From Rhizobium sp. G21 (GTDB taxonomy: Bacteria > Pseudomonadota > Alphaproteobacteria > Rhizobiales > Rhizobiaceae): a DNA stretch of 64,000 nt. Where the stretch lies: the NCBI RefSeq assembly GCF_014158035.1, contig NZ_JACFXW010000002.1:395001-459000 (forward strand). The letters run 5' to 3'. The notes under the pieces were generated by a model that had not been told where the DNA came from, did no database searches, and saw only the letters and a program-made list of their open reading frames with translations. Below, piece after piece: positions 30,581 through 40,456 of this stretch (its first letter is position 1; each line of letters begins with the position of its first letter). The position numbers and the translations under genes are program-made.

Positions 30581-32111
30581 AACTCTCCCTGTGGACCTAT
30601 GAAGGTCCTCCCCATGTCGGCGCGATGCGGATTGCCGCATCCATGCGTGGCGTCCACTACGTTCTTCATGCGCCGCAGGGAGACACCTATGCCGATCTTC
30701 TCTTTACGATGATCGAGCGCCGGTCGACGCGTCCGCCGGTTACCTACACCACATTCCAGGCGCGTGACCTCTCAGGCTCCACGGCCGATATCTTCAAGAC
30801 GGCCTGTCAGTCCGCGGTCGATCGCTTCCAGCCCGAGGCGCTGCTGGTCGGCGCCTCCTGCACCGCCGAATTGCTGCAGGACGATCCCGGCGGGCTCGCC
30901 CGCGCGCTGGATATGCCGCTGCCGGTCATTCCGCTGGAACTGCCGTCCTACCAGAAGAAGGAAAACTGGGGCGCGGCCGAAACCTTTTACCGTCTGGTGC
31001 GCGCTTTCGCCGGCCCGGTCGCCCGCCCGGCGGAGATCGCGCCAAACAGCTGCAACATTCTCGGCCCCACCGCGCTCGGCTTCCGCTGCAGGGATGATGT
31101 CGAGGAAATCCGGCGGCTTCTTACCGACGAGAAATTCGACGTCCGCGTCGTCGCCCCGCTCGACGCCAGCCCTGCCGATCTCGCCCGCCTGCCGGAAGCC
31201 GCCTTCAACATCGTGCTCTATCCGGAGATCGCCGACAGCGCGGCGCGCTGGCTGCAGAAGACCCACGGAATGCCTTTCACCACCACGATTCCGATCGGCG
31301 TCGGCGCAACCAGGCGCTTCCTCTCTGAGGCGCGCGCTCTGGCCGGGTTTGCGCCGCAGAGCTCAGGCGAAGCGGGGCAGGGCGGGAAAGACCGGCTCAC
31401 ATGGTACTCCCGGTCGGTCGACAGCACCTATCTCACCAATAAGCGGGTCTTCATCTTCGGCGACGCCACCCACGCCATCGCCGCCGCGCGCATTGCTTCG
31501 GAGGAACTCGGTTTCCGCGTTTGCGGGCTGGGAACCTATATGCGCGAATTCGCCCGCGACGTCCGTGAGGCCGCCGCCCGCTACGGCGTAGACGCGCTGA
31601 TCACCGACGATCATCTCGATGTCGAGGCCGCCATCGTCGCGGCCCGCCCCGAGCTCGTGCTGGGCACGCAGATGGAGCGCCATATCGCCAAGCGGCTGAG
31701 GGTCCCATGCGCGGTGATCTCGGCGCCGGTGCATGTTCAGGATTTTCCCGCACGCTATTCGCCGCAGATGGGTTTCGAAGGCGCCAATGTCATCTTCGAC
31801 AGCTGGGTGCATCCGCTCATGATGGGACTGGAGGAGCATCTCCTGCAGATGTTCCGCGACGATTTCGAGTTCAACGACGAGGCCGCCGCCTCGCATCTAC
31901 ATCCGCATGCCGCCGCCGAACAGGTCGATGCGCCCGCGCCTGCCGAGGCGGCGCGGATCTGGACGGTCGACGCCGAGCGCGAATTGAAAAAGTGCCCTTC
32001 TTCGTGCGCGGCAAGGCCCGGCGCAACACCGAACTCTTTGCCGCGAGCAAAGGCATTCACCCGATCACCGTGGAGACGCTGTATGATGCGAAAGCCCATT
32101 TCGCCCGCTGA
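30577..32111 (+). CDS. bchB: dark-operative protochlorophyllide reductase subunit B, frameshifted at the 3' end
   Basis: About 511-residue partner of BchN that binds protochlorophyllide and the fourth cluster ligand. The typical start MKLSLWTYEGPPHVGAMRIA and EALLVGASCTAELLQDDPGG are present, as is LGTQMERHIAKRLRVPCAVI. The reading frame changes at AAAAAG 31987-31992. One G is missing, and the proper end (VPFFVRGKARRNTELFAASK, then AKAHFAR) lies in the -1 frame. Without correction the frame runs straight into bchH and gives an apparent 1771-residue fusion. A -1 slip at AAAAAG would restore the normal protein exactly. Sequencing error is the simplest cause. Confidence 0.9.
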
Positions 32112-35100
32112 CAGCACCCCGGTCAGGGTGGTGCTGGTCACATTGGACAATCACATCGCCGCAGCCGTCGACGACGCCCGCCGCGCGCTGGCCCGCGATC
32201 TGCCGGGCCTGACGCTGACGGTCCACGCCGCCACGGACTGGGCGGAGGATCCCACGAGCCTGGCCGACTGCCGAGCCGCGATCCTCGCAGGCGACATCAT
32301 CATCGTCTCGATGATCTTCGTCGAAGAACATGTGCGCGCCATCGCCGACGTGTTGGAAGCCCGCCATCGCGATTGCGACGCTATGGTCTGCTGCATGTCG
32401 GCCGGCACGATCATGAAATACACCACCATGGGTCGCTTCCGCATGAGCGACGAGCAGAAGGGGCCGTTGGCGCTGTTGAAGAAGTTGCGCGGCTCGAGCT
32501 CGTCGCGCAACGGCCGCGACAGCGGCAAGACCGCCGGCGAGCGCCAACTCGCCATGCTCCGGCGGCTGCCGCAGCTTCTGCGCTTCATCCCCGGCACGGC
32601 GCAGGATGTGCGCAATTATTTCCTGACGCTGCAATACCGCATCGCCGCCTCGCACGAGAACATCGCCAATATGGTGCGGCTGCTTGTGGGCAAATATGCG
32701 CGTGGCGACCGCAAGGGGCTGCAGGGCCGGATTTCGGTCGGCGATCCCGTCGACTATCCCGAGATCGGGCTCTATCATCCGCGCCTCACGCCGCGGGTCA
32801 CCGAGCAGCTGAGGGCCCTGCCGCCGCTCGATGCGTCGAAGGGAACTATCGGACTGCTGTTGCTCCGGACCTATATTTTGTCCGGCGACACCGGTCATTA
32901 CGATCGGGTGATCGGCGCGCTGGAAGCGCGGGGATATCGCGTCCTGCCGGTCTTCTCGAGCGGGCTCGACATGCGGGCCGCGATCAGCCGCTACATGGAC
33001 CCGTCCGAAGGCGGCCTCAAGGTCGATGCGCTCTGCTCGCTCACCGGCTTCTCGCTGGTCGGCGGCCCTGCTTATAGCGACGCCAAGGCCGCAGCGGAGA
33101 CGCTCGAAAAGCTCGATGTCCCCTATCTCTCCGCCTTCGTGACCGAATTCCAGTCGAAAGAGGGCTGGCAGGCGTCGACGCAGGGACTGACGCCGATCGA
33201 AACGACGCTGATGGTCGCTATTCCCGAACTCGACGGCGCCGTCGGCTCGATGGTCATCGGCGGTCGATCCGATTGCGGCGGCAAATCGAAACCCTGCATC
33301 TGCGCCCGCGAACTCGGTCAATGCCCCGAGGGCCGCGCCTGCATGCAGCCGGATGACGAACGCGTCGGCTTGCTGGCTGATCGGCTGGCGGCGATGGCCA
33401 ATCTCCGCCGCAGCGCCCGGCGCGAGCGCCGCATCGCGGTGACTTTGTTCAACTATCCGCCCAACAGCGGCAGCATCGGAACGGCTGCTTTCCTGTCGGT
33501 GTTCGAAAGCCTCTACGAGACGATGCGGCGACTCCAGGCTGAAGGCTATGATGTCGAGACGCCTGAAAGCGTCGACGCCCTGCGCGGCATGATCCTGGAA
33601 GGCAATGCGGCGCTTTACGGCGTCGAAGCGAATGTGCATGCGATCATCCCGACCGACGATCATGTCCGGCGCCAGCGCCATCTCGACGAAATCGAGGCGC
33701 AATGGGGGACGGCGCCGGGCCGCATTCTCAGCAATGGCCACGGCATTTTCCTGCTCGGCCGGCAGTTCGGCAAGCTGCTGGTCGGTCTGCAACCGTCCTT
33801 CGGCTATGAAGGCGATCCGATGCGGCTGCTCTTCGAAGCCGGCTTTGCCCCAAATCATGCTTTTGCGGCCTATTACACCTATCTTCGCGAGGTCTTCCGC
33901 GCCGATGCGGTGCTGCATTTCGGCACCCATGGCGCGCTCGAATTCATGCCCGGCAAGCAGAGCGGACTATCCTCGACCTGCTGGCCCGACCGCATTCTCG
34001 GCGCGCTGCCGAACTTCTATCTCTATGCCGCCAACAATCCCTCCGAAGGCTCGATCGCCAAGCGTCGCTCGGCCGCCACGCTCATTTCCCACCTGACGCC
34101 GCCGGTCACGCAAGCCGGGCTCTACAAGGGGCTGAGCGAGCTGAAATCGAGCCTCGACCGCTACCGCGCCACAGCGCCCGATGCATTGGTCGAGCGCGAG
34201 ACACTGATCGCGCTCATCCGCGTCCAGGCCGAGCAGTTGGACCTCGCCGGCGATAACGCCCAAAGCAGCGACGCGCCCTTCATCCAGGAGATCCTGCGCG
34301 CGGTCAATGAGCTCGAATATGCGCTGATTCCGCATGGTCTTCATGTCGCGGGCCGTCCGATGGACAGAGCCGAGCGGCTCGATATGCTCGCGCATGTCGC
34401 GGCGGGCATGGAGGATGCACCCGGGATCAAGGATGACGCCGACCTGTTGTCAGCGATCATAGATGCCGACGAGGCGCGCATCGCCGCTATGATGCGACAG
34501 GCGGATGAAGGCCGGAAGCAAGCGGTCGTCCGGCTTTCGGCGCTGAATGCCGGACTTGCGGAAAACCGCGAACTCGATGGGCTCGTCCGGGCGCTCGATG
34601 GGCGTTTCGTCATGCCGTCGCCTTCCGGTGATCTCCTGCGCACGCCGGAGCTTCTGCCGACCGGGCGCAACATTCACGGCTTCGATCCCTTCGGCATTCC
34701 GAGCGCCTTTGCCGTGCAGGACGGCGCGCGCCAGGCCGCGCGCGTGCTCGACCGCTACATGAAGATCGACGGCCGCCTGCCGGAAACCGTGGCGATGGTG
34801 CTGTGGGGCACCGACAATCTCAAGACCGGCGGCGCGCCGCTCGCCCAGGCCATGGCGCTGATGGGCGCGACGCCGAAGCTCGATTTCTACAATCGCGTCT
34901 GCGGGGCGATCCTGATCCCGCTCGAAGAGCTGAAGCGCCCACGCATCGATGCGGTGGTGACGCTCTCCGGCATCTTCCGCGATCTCCTGCCGATCCAGGC
35001 GAGCATGCTGGCCGAAGCGAGCTATCTCGCCGCCGCCGCCGATGAACCGGTCGAAATGAATTTCATCCGCAAGCATGCGCTCGCCTATTGCGAGAGCCAT

Positions 35101-35892
35101 GGCTGCGATATCGAGCAGGCCGCCTATCGCGTCTTCTCCAATGCGGACGGCGCCTATGGGGCCAATGTCAACATGCTGATCGCGTCGTCCGCCTGGTCCG
35201 ACGACGAGGAGATCGCCGACACTTATACCAGCCGCAAGAGCTTCGCCATCAATCGCAAGGGCAAGACCAGCCGGCAGACGGAGGTTCTCGACGCCATGTT
35301 GGGCGAGGTCGACATGGCCTATCAGAATCTCGAATCCGTCGAGGTCGGCGTCACCACGATCGAGAACTATTTCGACACGCTGGGCGGGCTCACCAAGGCC
35401 GTCAACCGCGCCAAGGGCGGCGGGGCTCTTCCGGTGTTCATCTCCGACCAGACCAAGGGCGAGGGCAAGGTGCGGACGCTCGGTGAACAGGTGGCGCTCG
35501 AAACCCGCACCCGGACGCTGAATCCCAAATGGTTCGAAGGCATGCTCAAGCATGGCTATGAAGGCGTGCGCCATATCGAGACTCAGGTCGCCAACACGCT
35601 CGGCTGGTCGGCGACCACCGGCGGCGTCGATCCCTGGGTCTACCAGCAGATGACCGAGACGTTCATGCTGGATCCGGCGATGCGCCGTCGGCTGTCGGCC
35701 CTCAACCCGGCCTCCACCGCCCGCGTCGCGTCGCGTCTCATGGAGGCGCATGAGCGGAATTACTGGCAACCCGACGCCGAAACGCTCGCCGCTCTCAGGC
35801 TGGCGGGCGAAGAACTGGAAGACCGTCTCGAAGGCGTGGTCAGGAGGCTGCCCAATGAATATCTTCACACACGCCAAGACAGCCGAACATGA
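32083..35892 (+). CDS. bchH: magnesium chelatase subunit H
   Basis: A 1269-residue porphyrin-binding subunit of Mg chelatase, which with BchI/BchD inserts Mg into protoporphyrin IX. Conserved segments are DAMVCCMSAGTIMKYTTMGR, SGDTGHYDRVIGALEARGYR, FGTHGALEFMPGKQSGLSST and DPWVYQQMTETFMLDP. The start at ATG 32083 (next ATG 32086) lies inside the true 3' end of bchB, a 29-bp overlap. The 3' end overlaps bchL by 38 bp. Length is within the family range. Part of the bchFNBHLM superoperon. Confidence 0.94.
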   Translation: MMRKPISPADSTPVRVVLVTLDNHIAAAVDDARRALARDLPGLTLTVHAATDWAEDPTSLADCRAAILAGDIIIVSMIFVEEHVRAIADVLEARHRDCDAMVCCMSAGTIMKYTTMGRFRMSDEQKGPLALLKKLRGSSSSRNGRDSGKTAGERQLAMLRRLPQLLRFIPGTAQDVRNYFLTLQYRIAASHENIANMVRLLVGKYARGDRKGLQGRISVGDPVDYPEIGLYHPRLTPRVTEQLRALPPLDASKGTIGLLLLRTYILSGDTGHYDRVIGALEARGYRVLPVFSSGLDMRAAISRYMDPSEGGLKVDALCSLTGFSLVGGPAYSDAKAAAETLEKLDVPYLSAFVTEFQSKEGWQASTQGLTPIETTLMVAIPELDGAVGSMVIGGRSDCGGKSKPCICARELGQCPEGRACMQPDDERVGLLADRLAAMANLRRSARRERRIAVTLFNYPPNSGSIGTAAFLSVFESLYETMRRLQAEGYDVETPESVDALRGMILEGNAALYGVEANVHAIIPTDDHVRRQRHLDEIEAQWGTAPGRILSNGHGIFLLGRQFGKLLVGLQPSFGYEGDPMRLLFEAGFAPNHAFAAYYTYLREVFRADAVLHFGTHGALEFMPGKQSGLSSTCWPDRILGALPNFYLYAANNPSEGSIAKRRSAATLISHLTPPVTQAGLYKGLSELKSSLDRYRATAPDALVERETLIALIRVQAEQLDLAGDNAQSSDAPFIQEILRAVNELEYALIPHGLHVAGRPMDRAERLDMLAHVAAGMEDAPGIKDDADLLSAIIDADEARIAAMMRQADEGRKQAVVRLSALNAGLAENRELDGLVRALDGRFVMPSPSGDLLRTPELLPTGRNIHGFDPFGIPSAFAVQDGARQAARVLDRYMKIDGRLPETVAMVLWGTDNLKTGGAPLAQAMALMGATPKLDFYNRVCGAILIPLEELKRPRIDAVVTLSGIFRDLLPIQASMLAEASYLAAAADEPVEMNFIRKHALAYCESHGCDIEQAAYRVFSNADGAYGANVNMLIASSAWSDDEEIADTYTSRKSFAINRKGKTSRQTEVLDAMLGEVDMAYQNLESVEVGVTTIENYFDTLGGLTKAVNRAKGGGALPVFISDQTKGEGKVRTLGEQVALETRTRTLNPKWFEGMLKHGYEGVRHIETQVANTLGWSATTGGVDPWVYQQMTETFMLDPAMRRRLSALNPASTARVASRLMEAHERNYWQPDAETLAALRLAGEELEDRLEGVVRRLPNEYLHTRQDSRT

Positions 35893-36784
35893 CGCGCGCG
35901 TCGCCCGCAAGCTGCGGGAGCGCGCCGATGGCGAGGGCAGCGTCCAGGTCCATCTCGACCCGACAATGGAAATCGAAGGAGCCAAGGTCTTCGCCGTCTA
36001 TGGCAAGGGCGGGATCGGCAAATCCACCACCTCGTCGAACCTCTCGGTCGCCTTTTCCAAGATCGGCAAGCGGGTGCTGCAGATCGGCTGCGACCCCAAG
36101 CACGATTCCACCTTCACGCTCACCAAGAGCCTGATCCCGACGGTGATCGATGTCCTGGAAAAGGTCGACTTCCATAGCGAGGAACTCCGGCCCGAAGACT
36201 ATGTGGTCGAAGGCTATAACGGCGTGCAATGCATCGAGGCGGGCGGTCCGCCGGCCGGCACCGGCTGCGGCGGTTATGTCGTCGGCCAGACCGTCAAGCT
36301 TCTCAAGGAGCATCACCTGCTCGACGACACCGATGTGGTGATCTTCGACGTGCTGGGCGATGTGGTCTGCGGCGGCTTCGCGGCGCCGCTTCAGCATGCC
36401 GAACGCGCCGTGGTGGTGGCCGCCAACGATTTCGACTCCATCTTCGCGATGAACCGCATCGTCGCCGCCATCAAGGCCAAGTCGCGCAATTACGAGGTCC
36501 GTCTCGGCGGCGTCATCGCCAATCGTTCCCGCGAGACCGATCAGATCGACCGCTACAACGCCGCGATCGGGCTCAAGCGCCTCGCCCATGTGCCGGATTC
36601 CGATCATGTCCGGCTGAGCCGCCTCAAGAAGAGCACGCTGTTCGAGATGGGAGACGCCCCCGAGATCAAGGGAATCCAGGCTGAATATATCCAGCTTGCC
36701 GAACGGCTCTGGGCCGGCACGCCGGCGCTCGAAGCCGAGCCGATGAAGGATCGGCAGATCTTCGAATTTCTCGGTTTTGAATGA
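35855..36784 (+). CDS. bchL: protochlorophyllide reductase iron-sulfur ATP-binding protein
   Basis: A 309-residue NifH-like homodimeric ATPase that delivers electrons to BchNB. The P-loop is YGKGGIGKSTTSSNL (near residue 50). The [4Fe-4S]-ligating cysteines lie in PPAGTGCGGYVV and LGDVVCGGFAAPL, and the switch region is VLQIGCDPKHDSTFTL. An unusual 30-residue N-terminal extension precedes the core, as in purple bacteria. It overlaps the bchH end and is followed 22 bp later by bchM. Confidence 0.95.
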   Translation: MNIFTHAKTAEHDARVARKLRERADGEGSVQVHLDPTMEIEGAKVFAVYGKGGIGKSTTSSNLSVAFSKIGKRVLQIGCDPKHDSTFTLTKSLIPTVIDVLEKVDFHSEELRPEDYVVEGYNGVQCIEAGGPPAGTGCGGYVVGQTVKLLKEHHLLDDTDVVIFDVLGDVVCGGFAAPLQHAERAVVVAANDFDSIFAMNRIVAAIKAKSRNYEVRLGGVIANRSRETDQIDRYNAAIGLKRLAHVPDSDHVRLSRLKKSTLFEMGDAPEIKGIQAEYIQLAERLWAGTPALEAEPMKDRQIFEFLGFE

Positions 36785-36806
36785 GGCGCGGGCGGGAGGA
36801 CAGACG

Positions 36807-37523
36807 ATGACGCAGGCCGACTACACGCGCAGGACCGGAGAGATCGAGCACTATTTCGATCGGACGGCATTCGACGCCTGGAAGAGGCTCACGGGCGACC
36901 AGCCGGTGAGCGGCATTCGCGCCACCGTGCGCAAGGGCCGCGATGCGATGCGCCGTACGCTGGTCGACTGGTTGCCGCAGGATTTGACCGGCTGGCGCAT
37001 TCTCGACGCGGGCTGCGGTTCAGGGGTCATGGCGGTGGAACTGATGGAGCGCGGCGCCGATGTGCTGGGCATCGACCTCTCGGCGCAGATGGTGGCGTTC
37101 GCCCGCCAGCGCGCCTTCGATCGCCATGCCGGCGGCGGCCCGCGCCATGGCTCGGTGCGTTTTGAGAGCGGCGACATGCTCGACCCCCGCCACGGCCGCT
37201 TCGACGCCATCGTCGCCATGGACGTCCTGATTCACTACCGCCCGGCGCAGGCGAGCCGTCTCCTCGAGCAGATGGCCGCCCGCACCTCGCGCAAGCTGAT
37301 CTTCACGCTGGCCCCCGGCTCGCGCCTGCTGCGCACCATGCTTGCGGCGGGCCGCGTCTTCCCGCGCGGCAACCGCTCGCCGTCGATCTATCCGGTCGAC
37401 GCCAAGTGCCTCGTCGGCGACCTCGTCGCCAAGCCCGACATGGCCGCGTGGTCGATGGGTCGCAGCCAGAGGATCGCGATCGGGTTTTACACCTCTCAGG
37501 CCATGGAGGTGTCACGGTCATGA
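36807..37523 (+). CDS. bchM: Mg-protoporphyrin IX O-methyltransferase
   Basis: A 238-residue SAM-dependent methyltransferase forming Mg-protoporphyrin monomethyl ester. The SAM motif is WRILDAGCGSGVMAVELMER, followed by VLGIDLSAQMVAFAR. The N-terminus TRRTGEIEHYFDRTAFDAWK is characteristic of BchM. GGGAGG precedes the ATG at 36807. The stop overlaps the lhaA start (ATGA at 37520-37523). Confidence 0.94.
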   Translation: MTQADYTRRTGEIEHYFDRTAFDAWKRLTGDQPVSGIRATVRKGRDAMRRTLVDWLPQDLTGWRILDAGCGSGVMAVELMERGADVLGIDLSAQMVAFARQRAFDRHAGGGPRHGSVRFESGDMLDPRHGRFDAIVAMDVLIHYRPAQASRLLEQMAARTSRKLIFTLAPGSRLLRTMLAAGRVFPRGNRSPSIYPVDAKCLVGDLVAKPDMAAWSMGRSQRIAIGFYTSQAMEVSRS

Positions 37524-38962
37524 GCGTCGGCGCCGCAAATCGCAGGCTCATCGGTCTCTGGCAGCGGCTGGGCGTGCGCTTCATGCCCTTTGCAGATGCG
37601 GCGACGGAAGACATGCCGCTGTCGAGGCTGTTGCGATTGGCGCTGTTCCAGGTGTCGGCCGGCTGCGTGATGGTGCTTCTCAACGGCACGCTGAACCGGG
37701 TGCTGATCGTCGAGCTCGATGTGCCCGTCGAACTGGTCTCGGCTGTGATCGCCATTCCGGTTCTCGCCGCCCCGCTTCGGCTCATCTTCGGTTACAGGTC
37801 CGACACCTATAAATCCGTGCTCGGCTGGCGGCGCGTGCCCTATGTCTGGCTCGGCAGCCTGCTGCAATTCGGCGGGTTAGCCATCATGCCTTTTGCGCTG
37901 CTGCTGCTTCAATCGCAGACGGTGGGGCCGGAATGGGCGGGGGTGGTCGGCGCCTGCCTCGCCTTCATCCTCACCGGTTTCGGCATGCATATGTCGCAGA
38001 CTGCGGGCCTGGCGCTCGCCAGCGATCTCGTGCCGGCTGAAAAGCGCCCGCGGGTCGTGGCGCTCCTCTATGTCATGCTGCTCGTCGGCATGATCGGCGC
38101 TTCGGCCTTCTACAGCATCGCGCTCGTTGATTTTTCGCCCAAACAACTGATCCAGGTCATTCAGGGCACGGCGCTGTTCACCATCGTCATCAATGTGATC
38201 GCCATCTGGAAGCAGGAGGCGCGCAACCCGCGGGCGACGGCCCCGGATCGCGACCTCACCGGTTTCTTCGAGGCTCTCGACGCCTATCGCAGCGATCCTG
38301 GCACGGTGCGGCTGCTCCTCGCCGTCGCGATCGGCTCGGCCGCGTTTTCGATGCAGGATATCCTGCTCGAACCCTATGGCGGCGAAATACTCGGCATGTC
38401 GGTGGGGCGCACGACCCTGTTGACGGGGCTCTGGGCACTGGGCGCCATGGCGGGTTTCGCCTGGGCGGCGCATAGCCTCCAGCGGGGCGCGCCGATGTAT
38501 CGCATCGCCGCACGCGGTCTGCTGATCGGCATCGTCGCCTTTTCGGCCATCATTCTCGCCGAGCCGCTCGAATTGCAGGGGCTCTTCTATGCCGGGGCGG
38601 GCTGCGTCGGTCTGGGCGGCGGCCTCTTCGCCGTCGGCACCTTGTTGGCGGCGATGGCGATCTCGGATCGTTCGGAGAGCGGCATCGTGGTCGGCGCCTG
38701 GGGCGCGGTCCAGGCCACCGCGATCGGCTGCAGCCTGCTCGCCGCAGGCGTCATCAAGAACATGGTCAACATGCTGGCGCTCAACGGCGTTTTGGGCGAG
38801 GCCATGGCGACGAGGGCGTCCGGCTATCTCGTCGTCTACGGCGTTGAAATTCTGCTTCTCTTCGTCTGCCTGGCGGTGATCGGTCCCCTGACGGGGCGGC
38901 GTTACCAGCGGGCGGATCACGACAGTGACATGCGTTTTGGCCTGGCGGAACTGCCCGGCTGA
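37520..38962 (+). CDS. lhaA: LhaA, PucC-family light-harvesting 1 assembly protein
   Basis: A 480-residue twelve-helix MFS protein of the PucC/LhaA branch (ORF477/F1696 position between bchM and puhA). Family features include LLNGTLNRVLIVELDVPVEL, RVPYVWLGSLLQFGGLAIM and SMQDILLEPYGGEILGMSVG. LhaA supports assembly of the LH1 antenna, probably by handling bacteriochlorophyll at the membrane. It shares this pattern with the gene at 23684-25048. Both ends are tightly spaced with bchM and puhA. Confidence 0.93.
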   Translation: MSVGAANRRLIGLWQRLGVRFMPFADAATEDMPLSRLLRLALFQVSAGCVMVLLNGTLNRVLIVELDVPVELVSAVIAIPVLAAPLRLIFGYRSDTYKSVLGWRRVPYVWLGSLLQFGGLAIMPFALLLLQSQTVGPEWAGVVGACLAFILTGFGMHMSQTAGLALASDLVPAEKRPRVVALLYVMLLVGMIGASAFYSIALVDFSPKQLIQVIQGTALFTIVINVIAIWKQEARNPRATAPDRDLTGFFEALDAYRSDPGTVRLLLAVAIGSAAFSMQDILLEPYGGEILGMSVGRTTLLTGLWALGAMAGFAWAAHSLQRGAPMYRIAARGLLIGIVAFSAIILAEPLELQGLFYAGAGCVGLGGGLFAVGTLLAAMAISDRSESGIVVGAWGAVQATAIGCSLLAAGVIKNMVNMLALNGVLGEAMATRASGYLVVYGVEILLLFVCLAVIGPLTGRRYQRADHDSDMRFGLAELPG

Positions 38963-38993
38963 AAGCCGGCGCGCGCCATCTCTTGGAGGGACA

Positions 38994-39779
38994 ATGATGA
39001 TCGGATCTCTCGGCGGCAATCTCGATGTGGCCCAGGTGGTGCTCTACGCCTTCTGGGTCTTCTTCGCCGGCCTCGTCTGGTATCTCAGGCAGGAGGATCG
39101 TCGCGAAGGCTATCCGCTCGAAGCGGATGTCTCGGGACGCTACAACAAGCATCCCTTCCTGTTCGTGCCGCCGAAAAAGACTTTCGTCCTGCCGCATGGA
39201 CAGGGCTTCAAGCAGGTTCCGGATTTCGTCCGCGACACCCGTCCGCTCGCCGCCCGGCGTTTCGCCAAGGCGCCGGGCTATCCGATCGAACCGGTGGGAA
39301 ATCCGATGCTCGCCGGCATCGGTCCTGGCTCCTGGGCCGAACGCGCCGAAAGGCCTGATATGACGGCGTATGGCGACGCTCGGATCGTGCCGCTGCGGAT
39401 GGCCGAGGGCTTTGCAATCGCCGAGGGCGAGACGGATCCGCGCGGTCTGCCGGTCATCGGCTGTGACCGGAAACAGGCCGGAACGGTCGTCGACGTCTGG
39501 GTCGATCGCTCCGAACAGCTGATCCGCTATTACGAGGTGGAGATCGGCATAGGCGAGGCTGTGCGCAACGTGCTCTTGCCGAATAATTTCGTCGTGGTGC
39601 AGAGCAATCTGCGCTCCCGCCAGCTCTATGTCCACGCCATCACCTCGGCCCAGTTCGCCGAAGTCCCGGCGACGGCGAATATGGACACGATCACGCTCAG
39701 GGAAGAGGACAAGATCGCTGCCTATTACGGCGGCGGCCTCCTCTATGCGCTACGCGAACGACAGGAGTCGCTGCTGTGA
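38994..39779 (+). CDS. puhA: photosynthetic reaction centre H subunit
   Basis: A 261-residue H subunit with one N-terminal membrane helix (about residues 10-30, AQVVLYAFWVFFAGLVWYLR) and a large cytoplasmic PRC-barrel domain. It caps L and M and channels protons to QB. Typical pieces are PKKTFVLPHGQG, GNPMLAGIGPGSWA and DVWVDRSEQLIRYYEVE. GGAGGG precedes the ATG pair at 38994/38997. The stop overlaps the puhB start. Confidence 0.95.
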   Translation: MMIGSLGGNLDVAQVVLYAFWVFFAGLVWYLRQEDRREGYPLEADVSGRYNKHPFLFVPPKKTFVLPHGQGFKQVPDFVRDTRPLAARRFAKAPGYPIEPVGNPMLAGIGPGSWAERAERPDMTAYGDARIVPLRMAEGFAIAEGETDPRGLPVIGCDRKQAGTVVDVWVDRSEQLIRYYEVEIGIGEAVRNVLLPNNFVVVQSNLRSRQLYVHAITSAQFAEVPATANMDTITLREEDKIAAYYGGGLLYALRERQESLL

Positions 39780-40447
39780 AACAGTTCGTCACGCGAGAGC
39801 ACGAGATCGAGCCCGTCCCGGGTCTGCCGAGCGAGCTGCCGAAGGGTGAACAGATTCTCTGGCAAGGCCGTCCGTCGGCGCGGCTCGTGGCGCGTCATTG
39901 TCTGAAGAGCGTCTGGATCGGCGGCTATTTCCTCGTTCTTGCGCTCTGGGCGGGCGTCTCGGGACTGTCGGACGGCCAACCACTTGGCGGCATCGTTTTC
40001 TCGATCGCAATTCTGACCGCGCTCGCGGCGTTGCTGCTCGGCCTAATCGAGCTCTTCGCCTGGGGCGTCGAGAAGACTACGCTCTACACCATCACCAGCG
40101 AGCGCGTGGTGATGCGCTTCGGCGTGGCGCTGTCGATGACGCTGAACATGCCGTTCAAGCAATTTCACAGCGTCTCGCTCGGAAGGCTGGGCGGCAAGGC
40201 GGGCACGATCGCGATTGCGCTCGTTCCGGGTCATCGCCTGTCATGGCTTGTCCAGTGGCCGCATGTCCGGGGCTGGCGCTTCACTGCACCCGAGCCGAGC
40301 CTCATCTGCCTGCCCGATGCGGAAGCCGTCGCCCAAGTGCTTGCGCTCGCCTATGGCCGGTATCGCAGCGTTCATTCCGCGCATCCGCGCCTGACCGTGA
40401 TCGACGAGGCCGTATCTGCGCCCGTCCACGTCGCGGCGGCGGAATAG
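39776..40447 (+). CDS. puhB: reaction-centre assembly protein PuhB
   Basis: A 223-residue membrane protein with three helices and a PH-like domain, needed for efficient reaction-centre assembly. The N-terminus contains LPKGEQILWQGRPSARLVAR, a bPH/PuhB hallmark. Helices lie around residues 45-62 and 70-92. The start is GTG 39776, overlapping the puhA stop as GTGA. Nine bases separate it from puhC. Confidence 0.9.
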   Translation: MKQFVTREHEIEPVPGLPSELPKGEQILWQGRPSARLVARHCLKSVWIGGYFLVLALWAGVSGLSDGQPLGGIVFSIAILTALAALLLGLIELFAWGVEKTTLYTITSERVVMRFGVALSMTLNMPFKQFHSVSLGRLGGKAGTIAIALVPGHRLSWLVQWPHVRGWRFTAPEPSLICLPDAEAVAQVLALAYGRYRSVHSAHPRLTVIDEAVSAPVHVAAAE

Positions 40448-40456
40448 GAGGGAGCC

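Noticed and set aside
32065..33930. A 621-codon open frame antisense to bchH
   Set aside because: High-GC codon bias of bchH leaves the mirrored frame open; the product is Arg/His/Asp-rich with no domain and no ribosome-binding site.
30577..35892. A 1771-residue BchB-BchH fusion protein
   Set aside because: The join depends on one missing G at 31992. The correct BchB end and a separate BchH start (32083) are both clearly present in the sequence.
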